A stretch of DNA of 10,875 bases from the NCBI GenBank assembly GCA_007124345.1, contig SLFH01000271.1:1-10875 (forward strand). The letters are read 5' to 3'. The notes beneath the pieces were generated by a model. That model saw only the letters and a list, made by a program, of their open reading frames with translations, was not told the DNA's origin and did not search any database. The first letter of the stretch is position 1. Every line of letters starts with the position of its first letter. Origin of the DNA: Phycisphaerales bacterium (GTDB taxonomy: Bacteria; Planctomycetota; Phycisphaerae; Phycisphaerales; UBA1924). Positions 1 through 6,273 of the stretch are shown one piece after another. A program made the position numbers and the translations under genes.

Positions 1-336
1 GAACCCGGCGAACGCTGGATCGCCCACGCCGGCCCGGCCTGGTCCAAAGCGAATCTGGAGCTCGACCGGCAGAGCGCAGCGGAACTCCTCAAACAAGCCT
101 TCTTCGAATCAATCTCTGCGATCCCGCACGCCCGACCAGCCGCCCCGACTCTCTGCATTGCGCACCGGTGGCGCTACGCCTTACCCTCAAAGCCGATCGA
201 GGAGCAATGCCTGTTCGATCCGATGCTGGGTCTGGCCTGCTGCGGGGATTGGTGCGCAGGCCCGCGGGTCGAGGGTGCGTTCCTCAGCGGCGTGGCATCC
301 GCCGGCCGCGTGATCCCGCCCGCGCAGACCGCCTGA
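1..336 (+). CDS. Renalase-like NAD/FAD-dependent oxidoreductase, C-terminal part (5' end outside window)
   Basis: Frame 1 is open from the window edge to a TGA at 334-336 and gives 111 residues. Three motifs recall the C-terminal part of the renalase-like FAD oxidoreductases (COG3380 type). These are an early W-I-x-H-A segment, an HRWRYA motif at about residues 55-60, and a C-C-G-D-W-C-x-G-P-R-V-E-G-A-F-L-S-G block at about 80-97. In this fold the Gly-Asp of the last block contacts the FAD ribityl/phosphate part, and the following helix caps the cofactor. The N-terminal Rossmann GxGxxG motif should lie upstream of the window. The protein is probably a cytoplasmic flavoprotein; its substrate cannot be told. 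It converges on infA with a 71-nt gap that shows no obvious terminator. The family is a good match by motif; the exact subfamily is less certain. Confidence 0.8.
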   Translation, partial: EPGERWIAHAGPAWSKANLELDRQSAAELLKQAFFESISAIPHARPAAPTLCIAHRWRYALPSKPIEEQCLFDPMLGLACCGDWCAGPRVEGAFLSGVASAGRVIPPAQTA

Positions 337-407
337 GGATGAGCCGCAAGAGAATCATCGCAAGGCCGATCCGCCGCCCCGAGCGCAGCATCCCACGCCC
401 GGCGCGC

Positions 408-629
408 CTACCTCGCACGGTAGGTGATCCGTCCCTTGGTCAGGTCGTAAGGCGTCATCTCAACGGTGACCATGTCGCCCGGCAAAATCCTGATGTAGTG
501 CTTGCGCATCTTCCCCGAAACATACGCCAGGATCTCTTTGTCATTGGGCAGCCTGACCTTGAACATCGCGTTCGGCAGGGCCTCAATGACGATCGCTTCG
601 AGAGAGAACTTTTCTTCCTGTTTCGCCAT
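408..629 (-). CDS. infA: Translation initiation factor IF-1
   Basis: This 73-residue protein has the full length and signature of bacterial IF-1, a single OB-fold protein. IF-1 binds the 30S A site and works with IF-2 and IF-3 during initiation. Recognisable blocks are A-L-P-N-A-M-F-K-V at residues 17-25, V-S-G-K-M-R-K-H-Y-I-R-I at 37-48, and the C-terminal T-P-Y-D-L-T-K-G-R-I. The ATG at 627-629 gives the usual M-A-K start. A GGAG lies about 12 nt upstream, further than ideal. The gene lies 90 nt downstream of the hybrid kinase on the same strand and outside any ribosomal-protein operon. A TACACT at 683-678 on the minus strand could be a -10 element of its own promoter, but this is weak. Identity is essentially certain. 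Confidence 0.98.
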   Translation of the reverse strand: MAKQEEKFSLEAIVIEALPNAMFKVRLPNDKEILAYVSGKMRKHYIRILPGDMVTVEMTPYDLTKGRITYRAR

Positions 630-719
630 GCGCAGTCGTTTCTCCGGCTCCGTGCCGCCGACTGGCGACAGGGGCAGAGTGTAGCGCCGCGGACGACCCG
701 GGCCCCCGAATCCGAAGCA

Positions 720-2297
720 TCATGCGGCAAGTTGCGCGCGCCGGCGACCCTCGTCCAGCCATCGCCCCACCAGCTCCAGCAGCACCCGGGCCTCGATCGG
801 CTTGGGCGCAAAGTCGTCGCACCCCGCCTCGAGGCACGCGTCCCGATCCCGCCGCAGCGCGTGTGCTGTCAGGGCGATGATAGGTCCTCTCCAGCCCTCG
901 CGTCGCAAGCGTCGGGTCGCCTCGAACCCGTCCATGACAGGCATCTGCATGTCCATCAGGATCAGGTCGTACGGCTCCCCCCGGGCGACGGCGGCGTTGA
1001 CGCAGTCCAGAGCTGCCTGACCGTGCTCAGCGATCTCGACATCCACCCCGGCCCGGCGGAGCAACAGCGAGAGCAGGCGCTGGTTATCAGGCCCGTCCTC
1101 GGCGAGCAGCACCTTGCCGCAGATGCCGGCAGGCGTCTTGCCCGACGAGGGCTCGGGCAGCCGCTGGGGCGAGGGCAGATCGTCGGTCGACCGCTCGTCC
1201 CCCGCAGCCTCGGCGGCGATCGTCATCCGGAAGGTGCTCCCGCTCCCGGGCGAAGAGCGCAGCAGGACCACATCGCCCCCCAGCAGCCGCGCCAGCCGAC
1301 GGCTGATCACCAGCCCCAGCCCGCTCCCCCCGTGCGTGCGTGCGATCGACGCGTCGGCCTGGGCGTACGGCTGGAACAGCCGCCCCGCGGCGCAAGGCGG
1401 AATCCCCTGCCCCGTGTCGATCACATCGATGACCAGCGCGTGATTGCCGCCGACAGCCCGGACGCTCGAAAGCTCGACACGGACCTGCCCGTGGTCGGTG
1501 AACTTGATCGCGTTGCCGACGAGGTTGATCAGGATCTGGCGCAGGCGAGTCGGGTCGGTGGTCAGCGTGCCCGGGACGGGCGTGCAGAGGACGCAGGAGA
1601 ACCCGATGCCCTTGTCACGGGCGCGGGGCTCGAGCGTGGCGCAGACATCGACGACGAGCGAGGCGGGGTCGATCGGTTCGGCCTCAACATGCAGCCGGTC
1701 GGCCTCGATCCGCGAGATGTCCAGGACGTCGTTGATGATGACCAGCAGGTGTCGGCCGTTGCGCCGGATGCTGTCGATGAACGCGGCGCGTCGTTCCTCG
1801 GGGTGCCCGGGCTCGGCGAGGAGTTCGGCGTAGCCCAGGATCGAGGTCATGGGTGTGCGGATCTCGTGGCTCATCGACGCGAGGAACTCGGTCTTGGCGC
1901 GATCGGCGGCTTCGGCTCGGATCCGAGCGTCGCGATCGATCTGTGCGGCCCTGATCGAGCCGGTGATGTCTTCGGCGATGCCGCTGAGCAGGACGGCGTC
2001 GCCCCGCTCGTCGTTCTGGGTGACGCCGCCGCTGAGGCGGAGGGTGCGGGGGCCCTGCGGGCCGTCGATGGTCAGTTCGGTGCAGAACGGGCCGGGCGCG
2101 GCGCCGAGGATGAGGTCGGCCGCGTCGTCGCTGGTGATCACCAGCGGGGCGGGCGAGGCGAAGTCGTGCAGCGTGAGCCTGCGGGCGGCGGGATCGAAAG
2201 ACCAGAGCGCGAACCCCGCGGCGCGTAGGGCGTCGCACGCGATCTGCCGCGGGAGGTCGTCGGGCGCCGGGGTCGGCTGCTTATGCGTTGCTGGCAT
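720..2297 (-). CDS. Soluble hybrid sensor histidine kinase (PAS-like, HisKA, HATPase, receiver)
   Basis: The product has 525 residues and no membrane segment, so it should sense a cytoplasmic signal. Residues about 25-120 look like a degenerate PAS/PAC fold ending in G-I-A-E-D-I-T-G. A short coiled linker leads to HisKA, with the phospho-acceptor His144 in S-H-E-I-R-T-P-M. The ATPase domain has an N box (Asn258, Asn262), a G1 box D-T-G-Q-G (294-298) and a G2 box G-G-S-G-L-G (323-328). A receiver occupies about 394-515, with acidic residues Glu400/Asp401, phospho-acceptor Asp449 in L-M-D-M-Q-M-P, Thr477 and Lys499. All catalytic positions look intact. No HPt domain, output domain or separate response regulator is nearby, so its phosphorelay partner is elsewhere or the receiver is self-regulating. 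The start ATG has no strong ribosome binding site. The domain calls are firm; the signal and target are unknown. Confidence 0.95.
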   Translation of the reverse strand: MPATHKQPTPAPDDLPRQIACDALRAAGFALWSFDPAARRLTLHDFASPAPLVITSDDAADLILGAAPGPFCTELTIDGPQGPRTLRLSGGVTQNDERGDAVLLSGIAEDITGSIRAAQIDRDARIRAEAADRAKTEFLASMSHEIRTPMTSILGYAELLAEPGHPEERRAAFIDSIRRNGRHLLVIINDVLDISRIEADRLHVEAEPIDPASLVVDVCATLEPRARDKGIGFSCVLCTPVPGTLTTDPTRLRQILINLVGNAIKFTDHGQVRVELSSVRAVGGNHALVIDVIDTGQGIPPCAAGRLFQPYAQADASIARTHGGSGLGLVISRRLARLLGGDVVLLRSSPGSGSTFRMTIAAEAAGDERSTDDLPSPQRLPEPSSGKTPAGICGKVLLAEDGPDNQRLLSLLLRRAGVDVEIAEHGQAALDCVNAAVARGEPYDLILMDMQMPVMDGFEATRRLRREGWRGPIIALTAHALRRDRDACLEAGCDDFAPKPIEARVLLELVGRWLDEGRRRAQLAA

Positions 2298-2512
2298 GAA
2301 CGGATGTCCAGATTTACGCGCGGATGCTCATCCATGCATCGGCTCGGAACGCTGTGGAGATGAGTGGCTCGATCGGGGCGGGCGTGAACTGGGGGATCAG
2401 GGATATGCGGATAAAATGGATGGTTTTGTGGTCTGGGCGACAGGGGCGAGAGAGAACCGGACCGGGGTCGGTCCGGGAATTGGGCCGTCTGATGTGGGTA
2501 CCGGGATTGGTC

Positions 2513-2540
2513 TTGCATCTGCGGGCCGTTCCGGTAGGCT
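2513..2540 (+). promoter_or_regulatory. Weak candidate promoter for the small membrane protein
   Basis: TTGCAT at 2513-2518 and TAGGCT at 2535-2540 are separated by 16 nt. They would place transcription start near 2547, downstream of the ATG at 2544 and about 45 nt upstream of the ATG at 2592. The -10 match is poor, so this is only suggestive. The rest of the 294-nt divergent gap (2298-2591) shows no gene or clear structure. Confidence 0.2.
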
Positions 2541-2591
2541 GGCATGGAGAACGGGCGGGTGGATCCGGTTGTTGCCGGCGGAGAGATCGGG

Positions 2592-2987
2592 ATGGGTTCG
2601 GTATTTTCGCTCTTCGGAGCTTTCGGCTACGGCATTTCGCACTTGGCAGTCCGTGATGGGTTGCTGTCATTTTGTGCTGCGCATCGGAAAGACTGCCTGC
2701 CCCGCTGGCTGCTGCTGCTGTGGTATATCGGGCTTGTTGTGACGGCGATCGGTCTGGGGGCGGTCGGCGGCGTGATGACGATCTGGTACGAGTCGGAGCT
2801 CCGGTTCGGCCTGGCGCCGTTGGTCTTTGCGGTCGAGTGGGCGGCGGTGGTCGCCGGGCTTGTGATGATCGGGGCTGGGGGGCTGGTCTCGGGGTTGTGC
2901 CTGCGTCGGGTGCGTCGGGAGGCGTTCTTGATGCCCGCCTACGCGATGACGCTGGCGGAGCGCGACGATCGGCGCGTTCACTGGTGA
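2592..2987 (+). CDS. Small predicted membrane protein of unknown function
   Basis: This 131-residue product is not a family I recognise. It has two long hydrophobic stretches, at about residues 38-64 and 74-104, which could be two or three transmembrane helices. A basic R-R-V-R-R-E segment follows directly after the second stretch, and the charged tail ends in R-R-V-H-W. The first 20 residues are Gly/Phe-rich. I chose the ATG at 2592 because a GGAG at 2580-2583 sits 8 nt upstream. An in-frame ATG at 2544 would add 16 polar residues and is possible. The gene is divergent from the hybrid kinase and lies 105 nt before ppiB. Coding is supported by an ORF-length hydrophobic pattern ending in a basic stop-transfer segment; function is unknown. 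Confidence 0.65.
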   Translation: MGSVFSLFGAFGYGISHLAVRDGLLSFCAAHRKDCLPRWLLLLWYIGLVVTAIGLGAVGGVMTIWYESELRFGLAPLVFAVEWAAVVAGLVMIGAGGLVSGLCLRRVRREAFLMPAYAMTLAERDDRRVHW

Positions 2988-3092
2988 TTGTCAAGATGAT
3001 GATCAGGGGCGGGTGGCCTACGGTCCCGCGTGCGGCGGTCGGCGAGCGCCCGAGCCGCGCGACAGCGCCGATATCCCCCGGAGACGAACGCG

Positions 3093-3587
3093 ATGCAGGT
3101 CAGACTTGAGACTACCGAAGGCGACATTGTGCTGGAGCTGGACGCCGAGAAGGCGCCGGCGTCGGTGGAGAACTTCCTCTCGTATGTGGACAAGGGCCAC
3201 TACAACAACACGATCTTCCACCGCGTGATCGACGGGTTCATGATCCAGGGCGGTGGCTTTACCCCGGAGATGGAGCAGAAGCCGACGGGCAAGGGGATCA
3301 AGAACGAGTGGAAGAACGGTCTGAGCAATGTGAAGGGCTCGATCGCCATGGCGAGGCTCGGGGGCCAAGCGGACTCGGCGACGGCGCAGTTCTTCATCAA
3401 TGTGGGCGACAACGATTTTCTGGACGAGCCTCGTGACGGCGCGGGGTACGCGGTCTTCGGGCGTGTGGCCGAGGGGATGGATGTGGTCGACCGGATCCGC
3501 CAGGTGAAGACGGGGACGGTCGCGGGGCACGGTGATGTGCCTGTCGAGCCGGTGGTGATTCGCAAGGCGACGCGCGAGGGCGAGTGA
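3093..3587 (+). CDS. ppiB: Cyclophilin-type peptidyl-prolyl cis-trans isomerase (PpiB-like)
   Basis: The 164-residue product has the same length as the cytoplasmic E. coli cyclophilin PpiB and resembles it along its whole length. Cyclophilins catalyse cis-trans isomerisation of Xaa-Pro bonds during protein folding. The active-site blocks are present: Y-N-N-T-I-F-H-R-V-I with catalytic Arg44, G-F-M-I-Q-G-G with Phe49, Met50 and Gln52, and S-A-T-A-Q-F-F-I-N with Gln99 and Phe100. No signal peptide is seen, so it should act in the cytoplasm. The ATG at 3093 was preferred over an upstream in-frame ATG at 3030 because GGAGA at 3080-3084 sits 8 nt before it. The upstream 21 codons are also basic and do not fit the family. 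It is the first gene of a tight operon, with the next ORF 9 nt downstream. Confidence 0.96.
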   Translation: MQVRLETTEGDIVLELDAEKAPASVENFLSYVDKGHYNNTIFHRVIDGFMIQGGGFTPEMEQKPTGKGIKNEWKNGLSNVKGSIAMARLGGQADSATAQFFINVGDNDFLDEPRDGAGYAVFGRVAEGMDVVDRIRQVKTGTVAGHGDVPVEPVVIRKATREGE

Positions 3588-3596
3588 GGTCTTTCG

Positions 3597-3998
3597 ATGG
3601 CCAAGGGTGATCACATCAAGGTCGCTCGCCGCGGATACACCCATCACGGGATCGACATGGGCGACGGGACGGTCGTCGAGTACGACAAGATCTCGGGGAC
3701 GATCCAGCGCGTCGCGATGGCGGAGTTTGCGGGCGGTGCGCCGGAGGTGCGCGTCGTCGAGCACGCCGAGGGGTTCGCGCCCGAGAAGATCGCCGAGCGT
3801 GCGATGATGCGCATGGGCGAGTCGGCTTACCACCTTTTCAGCAGCAACTGCGAGCAGTTCGCGAACTGGTGCGTCACCGGGCGGGCGTCGAGCACGCAGA
3901 TCCGGCGGGTCAAAGCCGCGGCGGCGCTGGTGGTCGCTGCGGCCGGAACCGCGGCGGTCTCCCGCTCGGTGCTCCGGAAGAAGGCGCAGCGTGACTGA
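3597..3998 (+). CDS. LRAT-domain (NlpC/P60-fold) protein with C-terminal hydrophobic tail
   Basis: The 133 residues match the lecithin:retinol acyltransferase-like fold, a circularly permuted relative of NlpC/P60. Animal members are thiol acyltransferases or phospholipases A acting on lipids. Visible are the start G-D-H-I-x-V, the His motif Y-T-H-H-G-I (His16), the strand G-D-G-T-V-V-E-Y, and the cysteine motif N-C-E-Q-F-A-N-W-C with the likely nucleophile Cys85. The third triad position, 12 residues after His16 as in LRAT, is Glu28 instead of the usual His. An Ala/Val-rich stretch at 106-123 followed by R-K-K-A-Q-R could anchor the protein in the membrane. GAGGT at 3586-3590 overlaps the ppiB stop and serves as ribosome binding site. 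The last 8 nt overlap the transporter gene. Fold is confident; substrate is unknown. Confidence 0.88.
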   Translation: MAKGDHIKVARRGYTHHGIDMGDGTVVEYDKISGTIQRVAMAEFAGGAPEVRVVEHAEGFAPEKIAERAMMRMGESAYHLFSSNCEQFANWCVTGRASSTQIRRVKAAAALVVAAAGTAAVSRSVLRKKAQRD

Positions 3999-4521
3999 CG
4001 ACGGCGGCAGGCTGGTGATGCTTCTGGCGCTGCTGGCGGCGGTCGCGGTCGGCATGCTCCTCCCGATCCAGCCGGCGCTGAACGCGCAGGTCCGTGCGCA
4101 CACCGGCAGCCCTTGGCTGGGCGGTTTCGTAAACTTCATGGTCGGCTTCGCGACCGTCACGCTTATTGCGTTGATCGTCGGTGTGGACTTCCGCGGGCTT
4201 GCGAAGCTGACCGAGGCGCCTTGGTGGGCGCTCCTGGGCGGGGTGATCGGGGCGACCTTCGTGGTCTCGTCGATCGTGCTGGTGCCGCGTCTGGGGGTGG
4301 TGCTGCTGATCGGCGCAATCGTCTTCGGTCAGATGCTCTCTTCGACGGTGATCGATCACTACGGGTTGCTGGGGCTTGAGAAGCGGCCGGCTGATCCGAG
4401 GCGCATCATCGGCATCCTGCTGCTGCTGGTCGGGGTGGTGCTGATCCAGTCGAGCACGCGGGAGGGACCGCCGGCGCCGGAGGCGTTGGGGCAGGAGCGG
4501 GAGACGGTGGAGGAACGGTAG
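3991..4521 (+). CDS. Half-size DMT-superfamily transporter, YdcZ/DUF606-like
   Basis: The 176-residue inner-membrane protein has five hydrophobic segments, at about residues 8-26, 42-63, 77-97, 100-121 and 138-153. This is the topology of the short DMT transporters of the YdcZ (DUF606) type, which are thought to act as dimers. Typical motifs are G-x-x-x-P-I-Q-P-A-L-N-A-Q in the first helix and W-L-G-G-F-V-N-F at the start of the second. The tail after residue 155 is charged and soluble. The start is a GTG at 3991 inside the 3' end of the LRAT gene, with GAAGG upstream, implying translational coupling. An ATG at 4018 is an alternative but would trim the first helix. The substrate is unknown. 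The family is good by topology and motifs. Confidence 0.88.
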   Translation: MTDDGGRLVMLLALLAAVAVGMLLPIQPALNAQVRAHTGSPWLGGFVNFMVGFATVTLIALIVGVDFRGLAKLTEAPWWALLGGVIGATFVVSSIVLVPRLGVVLLIGAIVFGQMLSSTVIDHYGLLGLEKRPADPRRIIGILLLLVGVVLIQSSTREGPPAPEALGQERETVEER

Positions 4522-4524
4522 TGG

Positions 4525-4543
4525 TCGCCCGCTTTGCGGGCGA
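4525..4543. terminator. Perfect GC-rich hairpin just after the transporter stop
   Basis: An 8-bp perfect stem (4525-4532 with 4536-4543) closes a TTT loop 3 nt after the TAG of the transporter gene. There is no U-tract on either strand, so it is either a non-canonical terminator or part of the adjacent repeat element. Confidence 0.45.
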
Positions 4544-4548
4544 GATGG

Positions 4549-4625
4549 TTGAGCAGGCGGGGCGCTCGCTGCGCGAGCGAGAGGGTCGAGGGGGAGAGCG
4601 GCGAGAGTCGAGGGGATGGGTTGGG
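4549..4625. repeat. Dispersed intergenic repeat, copy A
   Basis: Positions 4559-4594 match 6133-6168 at 31 of 36 bases. The flanks also share TTGAGCAGGCG (4549-4559 and 6174-6184) and an ending TCGAGGGGA..TTGGG. Copy A holds a perfect 7-bp hairpin with a TGC loop (4563-4569 with 4573-4579). It lies in the 198-nt gap between the converging transporter and apaG genes; nothing coding is seen in that gap. Confidence 0.65.
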
Positions 4626-4719
4626 ACACCCTTGGCGTTGGATGCGCTCCGCGATGACCCGGCCCTTCGGCTTTGCTTCAGGGGTCGACGTCCGGGTTGC
4701 GGTTCTTGCCGAGGGATTT

Positions 4720-5121
4720 TTAGTCGTTGTCGGCGGCTTCGCTTTTGAGGTCGAAGCGGTCGATGTTGGCCTCGAACATCGACTTGTCGGCGCGTTCGAG
4801 TGTGAGGTGTCCTTCCATGGCGCCCCAAGGGGTGGTCAGGGGGCAGAAGGACTGGTACTCGAAGGCTTCGCCTGGGCCGAGGACGGGTTGCTCGCCGACG
4901 ACGCCTCGGCCCTGGACTTCTTTGGCCTGGCCGTTGGCGTCGGTGATGGTCCAGTGCCGCCAGAGGATTCGGACGGTCTCGGGGCTGTCGTTCTGCACTC
5001 GGATGGTGTAGGCGAAGATGAAGTTGGCCTCGTCGGGCTTGGAGTGATCGGGCAGATAGCGGGGGCTCGCTTCGATGCGGATGCCGCGGGTCACTGTGAT
5101 GGAGCCGATCTCGGAGGTCAT
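4720..5121 (-). CDS. apaG: ApaG-family protein
   Basis: The 133 residues match ApaG, a single fibronectin-III-like beta-sandwich domain. The family is named after the gene next to apaH in enterobacteria and is linked to Co2+/Mg2+ resistance, though its biochemical role is unclear. Signature blocks are F-A-Y-T-I-R-V-Q-N at residues 37-45, R-H-W-T-I-T-D-A-N-G at 55-64, E-V-Q-G-R-G-V-V-G-E-Q-P at 68-79, L-x-P-G-E-x-F-E-Y-Q-S at 81-91, and T-P-W-G-A-M-E-G-H at 97-105. I chose the ATG at 5121, which has GAAAGG 9 nt upstream and gives the family length. An upstream in-frame ATG at 5259 adds 46 basic residues foreign to the family. It is divergent from the DCC gene. No apaH or ksgA is adjacent. Confidence 0.95.
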   Translation of the reverse strand: MTSEIGSITVTRGIRIEASPRYLPDHSKPDEANFIFAYTIRVQNDSPETVRILWRHWTITDANGQAKEVQGRGVVGEQPVLGPGEAFEYQSFCPLTTPWGAMEGHLTLERADKSMFEANIDRFDLKSEAADND

Positions 5122-5236
5122 CTCCCACAACCTTTCCCTGCCGGATCGTAGGGGTGGTTCGCGGACCTTGAGCGTGAGGCGCACAGACGGAGCGAGACGG
5201 CGAATCCGGGGCGGGCGCGGGCCGAACCGCTCACCG

Positions 5237-5698
5237 ATGCAAGCCGAAACCATCGACACAAGCGTGGATCACGGGGCGCCCGAGCCGACGGGGGTCGGGG
5301 CGGTGGGTGGCGCCGAGAGCTTCACGATTCTGATCGACGGCGACTGCCCTCTCTGCCGTCATGAGGCGAGGTTGCTATCGAAGCTTGACCGTGGGCGCGG
5401 CCGGCTGCGGCTGGTGGATATCGCTCTGCCGGAGTTCGACGCTTCGGTGTACGGACGCACGCAGGACGATGTGATGGGGAGCATCCACGGCGTGACCGCC
5501 GAGGGTCGGGTCGTGGAGGGCGTCGAGGTCTTCCGTCGTGCGTACCGGGCCGTGGGATGGGGGTGGCTCTTGTCCTGGACGGGCTGGCCTCTGGTGCGGC
5601 CGATCGTCGACGGCGTGTACCGGGTGTTCGCGAGGATCCGTTTGAGGCTGCCCGGTCGGCGGTGCGAGAGCGGGAGCTGCCGCGTGCCGGGGGGATGA
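5237..5698 (+). CDS. DCC-family (DUF393) thiol-disulfide oxidoreductase
   Basis: The 153-residue product carries the defining D-G-D-C-P-L-C motif at residues 34-40, directly after the first hydrophobic beta strand. This is the DCC family (DUF393, COG3011), a small thioredoxin-like group with a CxxC redox centre (Cys37 and Cys40). Further family traits are the central V-D-I-A, the G-x-V-x-E-G-V-E-V-F-R-R-A segment, and a C-terminal region ending in C-E-S-G-S-C (Cys143, Cys148). The hydrophobic stretch at about 107-125 (Trp-rich) may contact the membrane. The ATG at 5237 has only a weak ribosome binding site. The first 27 residues are variable, so a later start is possible. Its stop lies 9 nt from the converging OsmC gene, another thiol-based protein, but they are on opposite strands. 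Substrate is unknown. Confidence 0.92.
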   Translation: MQAETIDTSVDHGAPEPTGVGAVGGAESFTILIDGDCPLCRHEARLLSKLDRGRGRLRLVDIALPEFDASVYGRTQDDVMGSIHGVTAEGRVVEGVEVFRRAYRAVGWGWLLSWTGWPLVRPIVDGVYRVFARIRLRLPGRRCESGSCRVPGG

Positions 5699-5707
5699 GC
5701 CGGCGAA

Positions 5708-6118
5708 TCAGTCTTCCAGAACGGTTTCGATCTTCACGCCTGCGCTGAGGGTCTGGTGGACGGGGCACTTCTTGGAGACTTCCAGGATGCGCTGGCGTTG
5801 CTCGTCTGAGACCTCGCCGCTGACGGCCAGGACGACCTTGACCGATTCGAGCTTGCCCTTGCCGCTGTCTGTGCGCATGGCGACGGCGTTGATCTCGCGG
5901 ACCGGGAACTCCTTGCGGTCTGCGTACATGCGGACGGTGATGGCTGTGCAGGAGGCGAGCGAGGCGAGGAGGAGCTCGACGGGGGTCGGGCCGGCGTCTC
6001 TGCCGCCGTCCTTGAGCGGCTCGTCAGCGCGGAAAGCGTGGGCGCGGACGCTGAGGTCTGTGGAGTAGCCCTCGCCGAGTGTCGCGGTGACGGCGCCGAT
6101 GGGTGTTGAGTCGCTCAT
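5708..6118 (-). CDS. OsmC-family peroxide-reducing protein
   Basis: The 136-residue product has the length and both cysteine motifs of the OsmC/Ohr family. These are thiol-dependent peroxidases that reduce organic hydroperoxides and work as intertwined dimers. The first motif is G-P-T-P-V-E-L-L-L-A-S-L-A-S-C (Cys57), and the second is K-K-C-P-V-H-Q-T-L (Cys118). The S-K-K-C-P-V-H form is nearer to the general OsmC/YhfA branch than to Ohr. The ATG at 6118 gives M-S-D-S-T-P and the family length. The frame stays open much further upstream, but that part runs through the repeat element and across the SGNH gene in another frame. No strong ribosome binding site is visible. The dispersed repeat copy B lies about 15 nt upstream and could affect expression. 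Family certain, subtype tentative. Confidence 0.95.
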   Translation of the reverse strand: MSDSTPIGAVTATLGEGYSTDLSVRAHAFRADEPLKDGGRDAGPTPVELLLASLASCTAITVRMYADRKEFPVREINAVAMRTDSGKGKLESVKVVLAVSGEVSDEQRQRILEVSKKCPVHQTLSAGVKIETVLED

Positions 6119-6132
6119 GGTGGGCAAGGATA

Positions 6133-6197
6133 GGGGCGCTCCCTTCGAGAGCGATAGGGTCGAGGGGAGGGAGTTGAGCAGGCGAGGGGAGGTTGGG
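6133..6197. repeat. Dispersed intergenic repeat, copy B, with clustered G-runs
   Basis: This is the partner of the copy at 4549-4625 (core 6133-6168, 31 of 36 identical). Here CCCTTCGA and TCGAGGGG form an imperfect 8-bp stem instead of the GC hairpin of copy A. G-runs at 6157-6159, 6164-6167, 6169-6171 and 6186-6189 could form a G-quadruplex on the plus strand. It sits in the 155-nt gap between the OsmC start and the SGNH hydrolase stop. Confidence 0.65.
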
Positions 6198-6208
6198 TAG
6201 GAGAATTC

Positions 6209-6239
6209 GCCGGCGGTCCGGACTCTCTCTGGCGCCGGC
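6209..6239. repeat. 7-bp perfect inverted repeat downstream of the SGNH gene
   Basis: GCCGGCG (6209-6215) and CGCCGGC (6233-6239) flank a 17-nt loop, 35 nt after the end of the SGNH gene on the minus strand. There is no U-tract, so a terminator role is only a guess. It is unlike the strong terminators of the neighbouring dockerin genes. Confidence 0.35.
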
Positions 6240-6273
6240 CCCTGCGGCGATCCGCTCCTGGCACGCGGCGTCG

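Noticed and set aside
168..2228. Long plus-strand ORF of 686 codons
   Set aside because: It runs antisense to infA and the hybrid kinase, both firmly identified, and is Arg/Pro/Asp-rich with no domain. It is a GC-bias shadow.
3030..3092. Extended N-terminus for the cyclophilin
   Set aside because: The 21 extra residues are basic and absent from the family; the downstream ATG has a GGAGA at good spacing.
3018..4160. Minus-strand ORF of 380 codons
   Set aside because: It is antisense to ppiB, the LRAT gene and the transporter, which have clear family motifs and ribosome binding sites.
4534..5151. Plus-strand ORF of 205 codons across the 4522-4719 gap
   Set aside because: Most of it is antisense to apaG and its first part is repeat DNA; no recognisable domain.
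5122..5259. Extended N-terminus for ApaG
   Set aside because: The 46 extra residues are Arg/Pro-rich and run into the start region of the divergent DCC gene; the family length fits the ATG at 5121.
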